Of a DNA stretch of 64,000 bases, positions 22,316-34,716 are shown one piece after another. The DNA comes from Chenopodium formosanum. Taxonomy: Eukaryota; Streptophyta; Magnoliopsida; Caryophyllales; Amaranthaceae. The notes under the pieces are model-generated. The model was not told the DNA's origin, made no database searches, and worked only from the letters and a program-made list of their open reading frames with translations. The stretch is from assembly GCA_024500155.1 (NCBI GenBank), contig CM044859.1, forward strand, positions 42,826,003 through 42,890,002, read 5' to 3'. Made by a program: the position numbers and the translations under genes. Numbering within the stretch: position 1 is the stretch's first letter; each line of letters opens with the position of its first letter.

Positions 22316-24908
22316 TTTTTTTTTTTTTTGGTAAATAAAGAATTTTATTACCAAAAGTAAAGTGTTACTACCCATAAGAGTAGGAACTACAAGAAATGAA
22401 AGCTCGGTACATGCCCTTTAGGCCAAAGAAGCAACAAAACCAAAGCCCGAAGGCAAAACAAAAACAACAACTACGGAACCTCTAACTACCAAAGGAGAGG
22501 AAACCGAAGCTACAACCAAAAGGGGTAGAAACCCATACATCCAAGGATAACAAAAAGGTGTGAGTAATAAAGCATCAACTTAGCTTGAAAGCATACACCA
22601 TCAACCAGCATCTTCATAAAAAGCAGCTTGATAACAACCCCACAGCCAGCCTGCCAGGACAGAACAACAGCATGCATGCAGTACAAACCAAAACAAAAGA
22701 TCGCAGCCATGAACCATCATCCAGCAACACAAACATAAGGAGGCTCAAGCAGTACAGAGAAGCATAAGATGCCACAACAAAGGTAAAGCAACATTACCAT
22801 AACAGAGGAGGCATAAGAAGGAGACCTGGTAGAAGCAGCAAGCAAGGAAGTAATAGGAACACCACCCACCATACAATCCAGGTTATCAACTAGCATCTCA
22901 TGCTAGGGAACAACACTAAAAATAGGGCCTCAACCCACTACACACCAAGCAAGCTAGAATAACCAAGATTCACCCATGACAACCAACCTCCACCACACCA
23001 AAGCAATAACAAAGCAAACACCATCCACCAGCATCAACATCAAAACAACTTAATACCAACCCTGTAGGCATCCTGCCAGGACAGAACTATAGCATACATG
23101 CAGTACAAATAAGAACAAAGGATCGTAGCCATGATCTATCAGCCAGCAACACAAACACAAGGAGGCTCAAGTACAACAGAATAGCAAAAGATGCGTAGAT
23201 AGAGATAGAACAACAACCACCACAGCAGGAGAGGCAGAGAAGGACCCCGGACAAAGCAAAACACAAGGTAGAGAGAGGGATACTACCCACCATACAATCC
23301 AAGCCATCAACTAGCACCCCATGCTAGGAGATAGCACTAAAAATGGGGCCTCACCCACCAAACACCAGGCAAGCTAAAATGACCAAGACTCAACCATGAC
23401 AACCAACCTCCACCAAATAAAACAAAGAAACATCTTCCACCTGCATCACCATAAAACCCGCTTGATAACAACCCCGTAAACAGCCTGCCAGGACAGAACA
23501 ATAGCATACATGCAATATAGACCAGGACAAAGGATCGTAGCCATGAACCATCAACCAGCAAAATAATCACAAGGAGGCTCAAGCAAAGCATGAAGCATAG
23601 GATGTCGAGACAGAAAATAGAGCATCAACTACCACAATGGAAGAGGCATGAAAAGGAGTCCAGGCATAAGCAAGAAACAAGGTAGCAATAGGAAAACCAC
23701 CCATCATACAACACAGGCCATCAGCTAGCACCTCATGCTAGGACAGCAATAAAAATAGGGTCTCATCCCACTACACACCAAGCAAGCTAACTAAGCCAAA
23801 ACTCAACTATGACAGCCAACCTCCAGCAAACATCCACCATCAATAGGCATAACCAAAATATCACAACTAAATAACAACCCAGAAACTAGTTTTCTAGGAC
23901 AACGGCATGGCATGCATACACTACAAAACAGGACAAAGGATCGCTACCATGAACCATCAACCAACAACACTAATCGCTAGGAAGTTTAAGCTGAAAAAAA
24001 CAATACAATATGCTTAGATAGTAGTTACAACCAAAGAAGCATTCCCAAAATACACAAGGATAACAAAGGGGAAGCAAATAATAATTATCAACCTTCCTTT
24101 ACAATTGAAGAACATCAGGGAAATACTTCAACTACGAATCTGCAAAACAGAGCCACCAACCCAAAATTGAATTCAACCTCCAAGCAAATTCCCGCAAGCA
24201 AGCAAGAAAACCCTCGGAGAAATCAGACTAGAGTAAAGCCCCGACAACAGAACACCAACCAAGGGGTTGAAATCGACCGCCGAACCAAATGACTCGCCGA
24301 CCACTTTGAAACGCACCCCAAACCCACTGAACTAGACCCGTCACCAGCGAAATAAGCCAGAAATCAGCGAACTAGATCAGAACACAGCATCACCTTGAGC
24401 AAAAAAACCCAGAAAACCGAGGGTTTGATTTGAAAATCGAAGCCCAAAAACCCGTCAGCCCAGCAAATGAAAAATCAACATTTTCAGCACAATCCGACTG
24501 CTGGGAAATAGAGTAGACCTGAAACACCGCCCAGTAGTCGATTCAACCAAAGAAGCCGCCGGAACAACGAACTCAGTCCCTTCTTCAATTTTGAGCGAGG
24601 AACCCAGAAAATTAGAGAAGGAAACCGATTAGACTCGCAACACCTTCCAGCAGCCAATTCACCCAACACACTCACCAGAACAACAAACCCTTCTTCAACC
24701 TTGAGCGAAGGTCGAAGAACAGATCCGAGTTCCAAATGCTCTTAGGGTTTGTATTTTGACGAAATTGAAGAACAAGAAACGAGCTTCCCTATCTAACCCT
24801 TTGAAGAACGAATCCGATGAAGGCAACCACCGGGATCCTTCTTCAAAGGGCTAGAGAGAAGCTAGAGTTTCTCTCTCTAGAACAAAACCCTAATAATTCA
24901 TATGTGCA
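22316..24908 (-). mobile_element. LINE-like poly(A) retroposon without ORF (level 4)
   Basis: On the minus strand it ends TTTGGTAATAAAATTC...ATTTACC followed by a 14-base A-tail (plus strand T-run 22,316-22,329). It is flanked by an imperfect 12-bp duplication, ATTTTGCCATAC (22,304-22,315) and ATTTTGCTAGAC (24,909-24,920). The tail and variable-length TSD indicate target-primed reverse transcription. The 3' end resembles plant L1 LINE ends, but there is no endonuclease or reverse transcriptase frame. The interior has about four ~415-bp tandem units. It may be a non-autonomous LINE derivative or a retrocopy of a long non-coding transcript. Confidence 0.7.
22600..24010 (-). repeat. Four ~415-bp tandem units inside the retroposon
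   Basis: The marker CCTGCCAGGACAGAAC recurs near 22,651, 23,072 and 23,484, and in a diverged form near 23,897. Each is followed by AAAGGATCG-AGCCATGA-C and a GGAGGCTCAAG block. Spacing is about 413-421 bp. Units differ by many substitutions, so the array is old or predates insertion. Confidence 0.8.
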
Positions 24909-27900
24909 ATTTTGCTAGACCAATCACGAAAAGACTTGAGCATTCCGATTGGTGAATGGGATTTTAAAATCAACTCCTTGATATTAGTTATATCCTTTAC
25001 AACCAATCTAGCTATGTATGCATATACATTTCCACATTTGTTAGTTTTCTCCTTGAAAACTTATTTGCAATCGATGAGTCTTTCACCTTTCATGCAAATT
25101 AATCAAGTTTCAAACATGATTTTCAAACATGGAGTCTATTTCGGATTTTCATGGTCTTTAACCATTATTCGGAATTTGGATTTGTCGTAGCTATCTTACA
25201 AGACATTATTCCTTTACTATCTAATAGTAAATAGTATGCTTGTAAGTCTTAGGTTTGTTTCTAACTTAATAGAAAATTTATAGGATTCAATCCAAGCCTT
25301 TGGTGAATTCTATACCTATACGGGGCATCAAACACTGAGTTTTAAGGCGCTTTCAAAGCCCTTTTATTATGTTGATCTTACTCCAACATCTTTAATGTTT
25401 TGTGAGTAATGAATTCTCTGTTAAGGCACTTGTAAAGTCCTTTTGAGTATTCTTGATCAAGCATTATCACGAAGTCCTTTAAGGTCTTCCGAGATTCTCA
25501 GTTCTAGTTTGTTGCTAAGATCGATGGTCATCGAGTTCATTTTCCTCCCACTTGTCGTTTTGGAAACGTGTTACTTTCCAGAAAGACACTACTTAGAGCA
25601 ACAAATAATTTTTTTTGTTCTCAATTGGGATGTGGAGGTAATACCCGTAGTCTCACTTGAATGCTTACAAAGAGACATGTATATTGTCTTTGGGTAAAAG
25701 TTCGTTGTGAAACAAACAGTTAACTCCTACTTGAGCTATCTTAGTCTTTATTGAGCCATGCAGCTCCCACTGAGTCACCTAGCTCCCACTGAGCCACTTT
25801 GCTCCCACTGAGCTAGTGAACTCCCACTGAGACTAAGAGCCTTAGACATATACTTGAAAAGACTTTTAGAAGTTATTTCTATCCATAACTGAATATGACG
25901 TCCTTTCTTAGCTTCGACACATTATTTAGTGTAACATTAGTCATTTGTGCAAATCTTTAAGAACTTTATAGGAAGGGTTGTGAACCATCATTGTTCGAGT
26001 CATTTTCAAATGACACCGAGGTCTCCATGAAGACACACTATGTTCTTTGTGGAGTTATTTATGAAACTTTCCATTCATAACTTTGAGATAGTCACGCTTG
26101 GCTCAAGCAAACATCGCTCGATCTAATGTAGACGTTTTGATATCTTGCCAAGTCGATTCTGTACTTCACCGAACTCTTGAGCTACTCAAGTCAAGTTTGT
26201 TCACATTTGATGAATATAGCCATATCCTTTCAAATTCTTTGTGAAACGTTGAAGTAATTGAATCCTCTTTAGCCTTCGGAGTCAATTGTCTATACCAAGA
26301 ACAATAGCTCTCTACTTTGTCGGTTTCAACAAGTAAGACTTTCTTGTCTTAGAACGATTCCAATTCAAGCAACTATCAAGAGCCTATCTAATAGAGCCTT
26401 GAGTACGTTCTTGTCGATGTGACATTGCTAAAGATGTTTGGAACGCAAATCAAGCCCATGACTTGAACTTAGTGAGTTTATCATGTTAGAGAAATGTTTG
26501 TTTATAATCAAGCATTCTTAACTCAACGCTTGGATAACCATCCCATTCAAATAAATCTCGCAACTGTTGCTCATTACTTTGAATGTGAGTCTTTCCATGT
26601 GTAAACGGATCAGTTGTTGATTATGGAACATAATAACCATTACTTGTTCCAGCCTTTGGCTTAAAAGGTCTTTAAACAAAACATACGACCTTACAACTGA
26701 TGTAGCTCTTCTTGCTTCATTCTAAGCTTGTAAGTCGATAACTTAGCTTAACTTCAATAGTTTGAGGTCACTATCATAGTGGAACACTCAAGCAGTATCC
26801 GATACTTGTGAAGATAACGAATTGCTAAGTAAACTACAATAACATGAACTCATGAGTTGAAATGAAATCTAATTCTTTTTCTTCGTTCTTTCTTTCCTAT
26901 ATTTCTTATCATACAATATCTTACAATCTTACTTTAAGAATCATTTCTTTAAGTACCTTGACTCTTATACTTTGTTAGGCATAATCAAGCATCTAGTGCG
27001 CCGTTAAACAAAGTTCCATCTTTTCCATTAATTCTTACTCAAATTACTACATCAATGAGTGCTACTCAATTGTGATGCGAAAAGATACGTTGGTTGTCAA
27101 ACATTGACAATCTTGAGTTTGCAACTCAATACCTCATGTTTTATCAAAACTACCTAGTATTTTGAATACATGATGTCCAACCGTCCTTTCGGACTTAATT
27201 ATAAAAGTAATTTATGAGAATTGTATTTTAGAAATGCTTTTCCTTTCTTTGAGAACTATTCTCAAGGATTTCCTTCACCAATCATGGAAACAATATTATT
27301 TGATTTAGAATACTATAAATATAAGTGCAAAGTATAACCATTTATCAAGAACATAATAAGTTTGAAATTTAATAGCATTCATGCAAACTTTAACCTTATT
27401 AAACGTCTTATTTACGCATAAAAAATGTCCCTATTTGGCGAAAATAAGGCGATTCCAAGATTCGAAGAAACAAAGAGTGGTTAAGCATGCTTTGGCTTGT
27501 CTTAAACACTCAATCTTCTAGGGTAAGCATTGCCTTGCTAATGGCTCTAAGCCACTCTTGGTTAGACAATCGTCGCATCTAATGCATCTTTGACGATGTA
27601 TCTCTTTTGCCACGGTATGTGAGGACTCCTCACTCATACCGATGAGTTAAACCAAAACCAACGTACACACCCAGTGTGCCTTATGCCCCTTGGAGAAGTG
27701 ATGGCACCTCGCTTTGGCGTAGCCTACCATCACTCTCGTTCAGTTAGTAAGTGTTGTTTTGGAAAGGCAAGTTTGACTCAATATTATTAGGGACCTAGGA
27801 TTTCTATGTTGGTTGATTTAAGTGAACTTAACTAATCATCGCAACATCAAGAAAACCTAAACATGCATCTAACGAATAATTCACACATATATATATAAGC

Positions 27901-28639
27901 ATAAAATATAAAGCGAAATTATAGATGCATATTGGCAACTAGCATGACCCCTTGAGATCTTCATATCTTCAAAAAGTCTTCATTTGCAATTTAAGGCTTT
28001 GTCTTCCAAGATACGCCGTCTTCAAGACTTAACCAAACTATGCAAAAACTAGTGTCTACAACTAGGAATGATCTAAATATTAAAGTACAAAAATACTTAA
28101 CGGTGCGTAGACCGTATTTAGATTTACAAAAATACATAATGGCACGTAGTCCGTATTTTCTATCCTAGTCGGGTCCCACTAGTTGCCATTTTATAAAACC
28201 TGTGAGAGAGAATATATATATTCCATTGATCCATTCACTATTTGTGAATGGCCCATGCAATTTACAAATTAAAACAAAGTAAAATGCATTTAAACAACGC
28301 GCGCACTAGTAACTAATCTAGGTGGTTAATCCGATTAACACGCCTAATTAAAACTAGTCAAAGTTGTTTAACCGATTATATAATTCACGTCATTAATAAT
28401 TGAAGCTCCCACTAAATTCCGCATTTCCTTAATTAATCTAATTAATTAAGTCGGTAGCACCCAAACTTGTCAAAATGAAATTTTGCCAATGCCGCTCAAA
28501 ACCGAGGCCTAGCCTCCCAAAATTTTAATTAAAATAAACAAAATTAATTAAAATAAATAAAACGGCAAAATAAGCAATATTACGGCTAGTCACCTCACCG
28601 TACCAAGCATACGCACATGCCAAAAAACACGAACACACA

Positions 28640-28770
28640 ACCCACGGCACACGCCCGCGAACTGCTGCCACGACACAGCCGCGCGTGGCTGCTGCAGCCC
28701 GCGTGCTGCTGCCGCGCGTGTGCTGCTGCCGTGCGTGGCTGCTGCCGCGCGTGTGGCCGCAAGCAAGGCG
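28640..28770. repeat. GC-rich GCTGCTGCCGCGCGTG minisatellite
   Basis: Short imperfect units of GCTGC(T/C)GCCGCGCGTG in otherwise AT-rich DNA, about 1 kb from the 5' LTR on the leader side. The phrase resembles the GCTGCCACGTGGC units of the LTR, so the two arrays may share an origin. Confidence 0.6.
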
Positions 28771-29833
28771 GCGCTGCCACCATGGCAGCCACATATGGGA
28801 TGCTATGCAGCCCGGCTCGCCAAGGTGATGCATTGCCTCGTTTTGCGTGCCACCATCTCGGGATTTGATCCCTTTTCGCGAGACAACAATAATTAATTCT
28901 AAATTAATTTTAGAACTAATTTAGAGAGCAAAATAAAATTTTAAACAAGTCTAACTTAATAAAATTTTCAAAGTGCAAATAACCAAAATAATTCCAAGAA
29001 CCATTCTTAATTAAATTGGTTTAGCTTGGTGCAACATAAAATTGAGGCAATTTCTCACTTTCAATTTAATCAATTTAAATTAAACTTGAGAATTTGATAA
29101 AGTAAAGGGAAGTTGGAAAAATATGAACTTTAATGCTCATAATGAAAATTCCAACATCTAAATTTTTGTGAATCCTTGAAAATTATATCTTCCAACATGA
29201 AGATAACCAAATTTCTATCACAAAAATCAAAACTTTATGTTTCCAATCAAATCAAAATGATTAAAACATCAAAGTTTAACACAAAATAACATGGAATTTA
29301 GTGGTTTTTAAAGTTTCAATCACTTATCACAAATAAAGATTGAATCTTTAACACTTAGGAAGCCTCAAAATTAACACTTTCACACTAAAAAGCAATTAGT
29401 TTGCAATTATGTGAAAATAAATCAACCTTTAAGCATCAAATACTACCAAGTAAGTGTGCTTTAAGAGGACATAAAAATGCAGAAAATAATGCAAATAATC
29501 AACCATATAATCAACAATTTATGCCATTAATTTCAAGGTTAGAAAAGACTTAAAATTTTTTGTCAAAAACGAAAAACCCCTCGAAAAAGGCATTTCTGGT
29601 CAGAATTTGGCTAAAATCACAGCCCCCTTGGGGGTAAAAAAACCTTTCCAGAACATGTTTTCCACCCAAAATTCACTAGTCTTGGGCAAAAATCTGGGTT
29701 CTGGGCCAAACTCGACATTAAAAACGGGATTAAAATAAATAAAACCGATCTACTAATCTAATTAGCAACTTAAACCAGAAAATTAAGCCAAAATAAACCT
29801 TGAAAAACACGATTATAAAAATAAACGAGCGGG

Positions 29834-29846
29834 GCTCCGATATCGC
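29834..29846 (-). other. Diverged initiator-Met primer-binding site
   Basis: Minus strand GCGATATCGGAGC directly after the LTR end CCCCAACA, compared with the usual TGGTATCAGAGC of plant copia elements. Confidence 0.55.
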
Positions 29847-31112
29847 TGTTGGGGTTTGGTGAGTCCGACTCACCGCGGAAACAAACCCCGACCCGAGGAA
29901 CCACTCGCAATAATTAAAATCATAAAGCATAAATAAATAATCACAAAGAAAAGATAACGAATCTTACCCTCGAAGCGAGCTTCGCCCAAAAACCGGGGCT
30001 CTTACTTGAAAGCTACGAGCACGTCAAGCGCCGCGCCTCCGACGATATCCACCCACAAAAGGCAAACACAACTTTAAGGTCCGCTACCTTGGGGTTAGCA
30101 AGGTCCGATCAAAACCCGAGTGTTATATAAGTTTAAGAGTTTTCCCAAAAATTATGGAATGCTCTTTTTAACTCCCACTCAAGCAAAGAATTCTCAAGCC
30201 ATGCCATGACTATTTGTAAGGAAGTATGCCTTGTGAATTTCACTCATCTTTCAATGTGGGACTTTTCACAAAAAGATCCCACATGGAAAGATTGGTGAAT
30301 TCAACCCTTAGTTAAATAAACAAAGGAACAAGTAACAAGTGTCACATGGTTAGGTGTGGACCACTTTCTCACTTGGTCCCCAAGGCATTTCACATGCAAT
30401 GTGAACTAACCATGTGTCACCCAACCTTCAGCCCCAAGTTGGGTTCGGTTGGCCCATTTTTTTTTGGCCCGTGTCCATGACCTATCAACCCGGGTCCACA
30501 ACCATTGCCACATGTGTCGCCACCATGGCGCGCCGCCACCATAGTGCTGCCACGTGGCATGCTGCCAACGTGGCATGCTGCCACGTGGTAAGCTGCCACT
30601 TGATGGCTGCCAATGTGGCAGCTGCCAACGTGGCTGCCACGTTTGCTGCCACGTGTGCTGCCACATGGCGTTTTGCCATGTGTGCTGCCACGTGGCATGC
30701 TCCTATTGGGCATGCATTCCTAGCCTTTCGCGTGGCTAGGATTTTACTTGTTACTTGATGCATTTTCCCGTCTCGCCAAATCCTAAATTTTGGCTCGACA
30801 TTTGAGATTCTCCGACGCTCGGTTTTGACGCTCCAAGCTCGAATTTCCGACGTCTAAATGTTTAACACTCGGGCGACGAATTAATTTCTTCCGAATTAAT
30901 TCGTCGAGTTGGTTCGTATATTTTGCTTGGGTGTGACCCGAAGGGTTCAGTCAAGATCAAGCTGTAATATTAATTATATTAATATTACTGATCGAAAGCG
31001 GCCTCCACCCAGGCATTCCGATCACTTGACCTTACTGAATATATTAGCTTTCTAATAATTCTGATCCCGCTATCAGAATAATACACTTGTTCGAAGGACA
31101 CCATTCCTTTCA
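29847..31112 (-). repeat. 5' LTR of 12.3-kb element
   Basis: Pairs with 18,764-20,032. The last bases CCTTTCA are followed by AGGAG, the TSD also present at 18,759-18,763. Carries its own CACGTG array near 30,548-30,705. Confidence 0.92.
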
Positions 31113-32038
31113 AGGAGATAGGTAACTTTGTGGCGGACTACATAGCCCTTGCTCAACCTATTGGTCTTCCTACTTCTCGACATGAAGGTAGACTTGATGG
31201 TCATGGCACAATTGGGTCGAAACGAATGTCACCAGACCGAGATCAGTTCTTACAAGCACACCTTTATGTGTTGCACCATGTTTCAGATGTGCACCCATAT
31301 TTAGACGAGCACATGGCTTGTTTGCGTACCGAATTTCCATCCAAAGGTGAAAGGGCACTTATGCAGTTGCATAATAAGAAATTTGTTGATTGGTTTCGTG
31401 AACGAGTAATGAGTGGATTGAATGATACTAATGTGACCGATACATTACGGTGGCTTGCGTACGGTCCTCGGGATGATGTCCGTTCATTTGAGGGATATGA
31501 CATCAATGGGTACACTTTTTGGACCGAGGCTCGTGATTTGAAATCTTCCTCCACCCAAAACAGTGGTGTAACTCTTGTGGCATCGTCAAGGGAGTTTGCA
31601 AGTTCTAAGGATAAATCACCTGTCGATGCAGAGTTGTCATACTATGGTCAAATTCAAGAAATATGGGAGCTTGATTATTGTGACTTCACGGTTGCTCTTT
31701 TCAAGTGTAAGTGGGTTGATAATATCAGGCGTAATGTCAAACATGAGGACTTTACTCTTGTAGATCTTGGCCACTTGAATGATAGTGCGGAACCATTTAT
31801 CCTTGCATCTCAAGCTAAGCAAGTGTTCTACATAACTGACCCAATGGATTCAAAATGGTCTATAATGCTAGCTGGCAAAAGAAGAATCCTAGGCATTGGA
31901 GATGTTAAGGATGAGGAAGAATATGATGCGTTTGATGATTCAGCACCTTTCACTGTTCCTAGACCTGTTGTACTAAATGACATAGACAACGAAGCAGGTT
32001 ATATGCGATCAGACCACAACGAAGGAATTTCAGAATGA
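31113..32038 (+). pseudogene. TNP2-like transposase, C-terminal part
   Basis: After the duplicated AGGAG the frame reads IGNFVADYIALAQPIGLP then SRHEGRLDGHGTIG, a hallmark of the TNP2 C-terminal region. A DUF4216-like segment follows (VALFKCKWVDNIRR; FILASQAKQVFYITDPMD), then an acidic tail and TGA at 32,036. This part has no internal stop. With 7,964-10,243 and 18,573-18,763 it completes one uninterrupted gene copy, apart from two nonsense codons and the insertions. Confidence 0.92.
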
Positions 32039-32464
32039 GGTAGTTTGATTAAAAGTTAGTAATGGTTTCATTGCAAATATAGTTTAGTTATCATGTATAC
32101 AGGAGCATAAGTAGGCGAAAATGATATATTTGTAGTTTGAAATTGCCTAAGTGTACTCATTATCATGCATATACAAGGTTATAGGACCATAAGTAGGTGA
32201 AACTGGCATAAATAGCTTCTACTTAACCCAACTCCTTTGTTTTGTGTATGAACTAACATTTATTCATTCTAACAACCTATTTTCCATATGTAGATTGAAA
32301 TTGGCATTTTGTACTCATTATCATGCATATACAAGGTTATAGGACCATAACAAGTAGGTGAAAATGGCTAAAATAGCTTCTACATAACCATAATAACTAT
32401 CATGCATATACTTTACTATACACTAATATTGTTTTATGATTGCTTTGACAGGTGCTTATATCTC
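32039..32464 (+). other. Spacer between the two CACTA genes with a direct repeat
   Basis: Two imperfect copies of a ~90-bp segment (around 32,150-32,235 and 32,305-32,392) share TACTCATTATCATGCATATA and GGTTATAGGACCATAA. No ORF. It may hold the promoter of the second gene. Confidence 0.6.
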
Positions 32465-34716
32465 ATGGCGGATGATCATGATCCTCCTATGGTAGAGGAC
32501 ATTGACGATGATGAGTATGAGGACGAGTACGAGGATGACGACTCCGATGATAGTGATGTGCCTTATAATGTGAATAAGGAGGATGACTTGGGTGAGCCAG
32601 AGGATCAAGCTCAAGATGAGTTCGAGCGTAGGCTTAACGATTTTGAAATGTTAGCTGAACGTGCACCGGCCATTGTAAATACAACACGTGAGATTGTTGG
32701 TGAGAACCCGACTCCTGAAAGTCAAGGCCAAGGACAAGATGAAAACAACACAGGTGGTGGAGGGGGGGAAAGGCACCGGCTGAAAGAAAAAGAAGGGATC
32801 CGACGAGAAGCTTTAAGAAACCGGACGATCCCATGGTCTTGGAGTATGACAACAAAGGCCAACCCGGGCCCAAATGGCGTCGACAATATGCTAATCAAGT
32901 TGGCATATGTTCGCGGAAAATCCCCATTACACTTGTAATGCGGCAAGTACCTCCGGGTTTGATTCAAGCATTTTGGGATGATACAAGGGTAAGTATGTTT
33001 TTGGCACATTTAGACAATTTAAGATACCTTAACCTTATGGTTGTTGCTAAATAGAAACTAATAATCGGTTTTAATTTGTGCTTGCAGAGGCAGTTTTCTA
33101 TTCCTAATGATCCCGAGAAGAAAAGGGTGTTTGTCTCTTTATTAGCGGAAAGATTCAGAGGCTTTAAGACCAAGTTGACTAATCGGTGGATCCACAAGAA
33201 GAAGAAGGTGCAAACAAAGAAGAAGAATGCCAAAGAGGATGACCGTCTCCCGTGGCAAATATGGCCGACCGTGTCAAAAGATGATTGGGAAGAGTTCGTT
33301 AGAATGAAGAGTCAAAAGAAAGCCATTGTAAGTTTGTGTAAATCTGATCTCAATTGAATAATAGCTTGACACTTTTTGTATTAATGAGACTAACATTTTT
33401 TTTTGTAGGAACTTCGAGAGCAAAATCAAGCGACTGCAGAAAAGAAGGAATACGTCCATCGTATGGGTCCTAAGACTTTTGCTGAAAAGAGACCTGAGTG
33501 GGCCGCTTTGGGTTTATACCCTAAAGCACTTCTACTGGCATCGAAGGAACCCTATAGTTCCACGATCACTACATTGGTGAGTCGTGCCGGTGATTTCTTT
33601 TGTTCTCTCCATTCGTTTGATAAGAAAACCGGAAAATGGTTCATCAAGGGTCCGGAAGCCAAAAAACTGGCGGATAAGCTTGAAAGTTACCTTTGAATTG
33701 TTGAAATTAAGTCACTTTTGCATCTAATCACTGTACAAACCATTAACTGTTTTACTGACCTCATTTTTCCTTATGCTATAGCTTGAGCACACTCAAGAGA
33801 TGGTGGAGGGCAAATTTGAACCAAGTGTGGAGAATGACCCTTTCACCATGGCTTTGGGAAGGCCATACCATCCAGGACGAGTAGTAGGTTCGGGAGGGTC
33901 ATTGCTTGGATGGAATAATGTGATGGGTCCCGAATACACAAAATCGGGTAGATCTCGAGCCAGTGTTAACTCACCGGGGGAGTTGGATGCCAAGGTGGCA
34001 TCAATTAAGGAACAAGTACGCAACGAGTTAGTTGGTGAATTGAATGCTTGGGCGAAGCTGGTGAACTTACCGGCTTTGCCGTTCCTCACTAGTACCCCGG
34101 TTGACTCATGTTCTGAACCAAAAGGACAAGGAGAAGGTGATAGACATGGAGGAGATGAGATACGTGGTGAAGATGTGCCACCTGAGGTAAAATCAATTGG
34201 GTTATTAAAAGTTTTAAAATACCGAGTTAATTGAGATTTGAGGAGCTATGATTGATGTAATGTTGCAGGTTCCTACTCCTACACATGCGGACTCGAGGGA
34301 GCTTGAAAATCCAACACCGCATGAGTTTCCAGAGTTACAGGTAATTTATAACCCTCTACCTTAATGAGTCGGTTTGTTATATCTATGCTGTTATAAAAGT
34401 CCTATTTAACTATCTTCTTTTTATATATATACTTGTGTAGGAAGACACCCGGTGTGCACTTCTAGCCCCGGGGCATGCAAATAGTACCGCGTTGAGTTTG
34501 GTGGCGTATGGTAGTGCCCAACCGACGATGGGTGCTACGGCGGGGCCACATCATTACTCGGTTGGGATCGATTGAGTGGTTGCGGGGTTTGAAGACATCC
34601 CACTACCCGTACCGATAGAGGAGGTTGAGATAACAATGCTTTGGCAAGCTGTAGGTAGCTTCGTTGATTGGCCACGTGCATGGGTGAAGTTAATTAATAA
34701 GGAGGTAAATTAATTA

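Larger units (their letters stand above)
24921..29846 (-). other. Non-coding interior of 12.3-kb element, right part
   Basis: No gene found. Contains a 22-24-bp repeat around CTCCCACTGAG (25,745-25,835) and a GC-rich minisatellite (28,640-28,770). The part next to the 5' LTR is the leader region of the element. Confidence 0.5.
18764..31112 (-). mobile_element. 12.3-kb copia-like LTR element without coding capacity (level 3)
   Basis: LTRs at 18,764-20,032 and 29,847-31,112 (1,269 and 1,266 bp), TSD AGGAG on both sides. On the minus strand the LTR starts TGAAAGGAATGG and ends CCCCAACA. The right LTR is the 5' one: it is followed leftwards by GATATCGGAGC, a diverged version of the initiator-Met primer site TGGTATCAGAGC. 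The left LTR is preceded by AAGTGGGAGAT, the polypurine motif common in plant copia elements. The ~9.8-kb interior (7.2 kb without the nested retroposon) shows no gag-pol frame, so it fits a large retrotransposon derivative mobilised in trans. Confidence 0.9.

Noticed and set aside
28525..28868. GC-rich ORFs suggesting a gene
   Set aside because: They derive from a GC-rich minisatellite in a non-coding retroelement leader. No domain.
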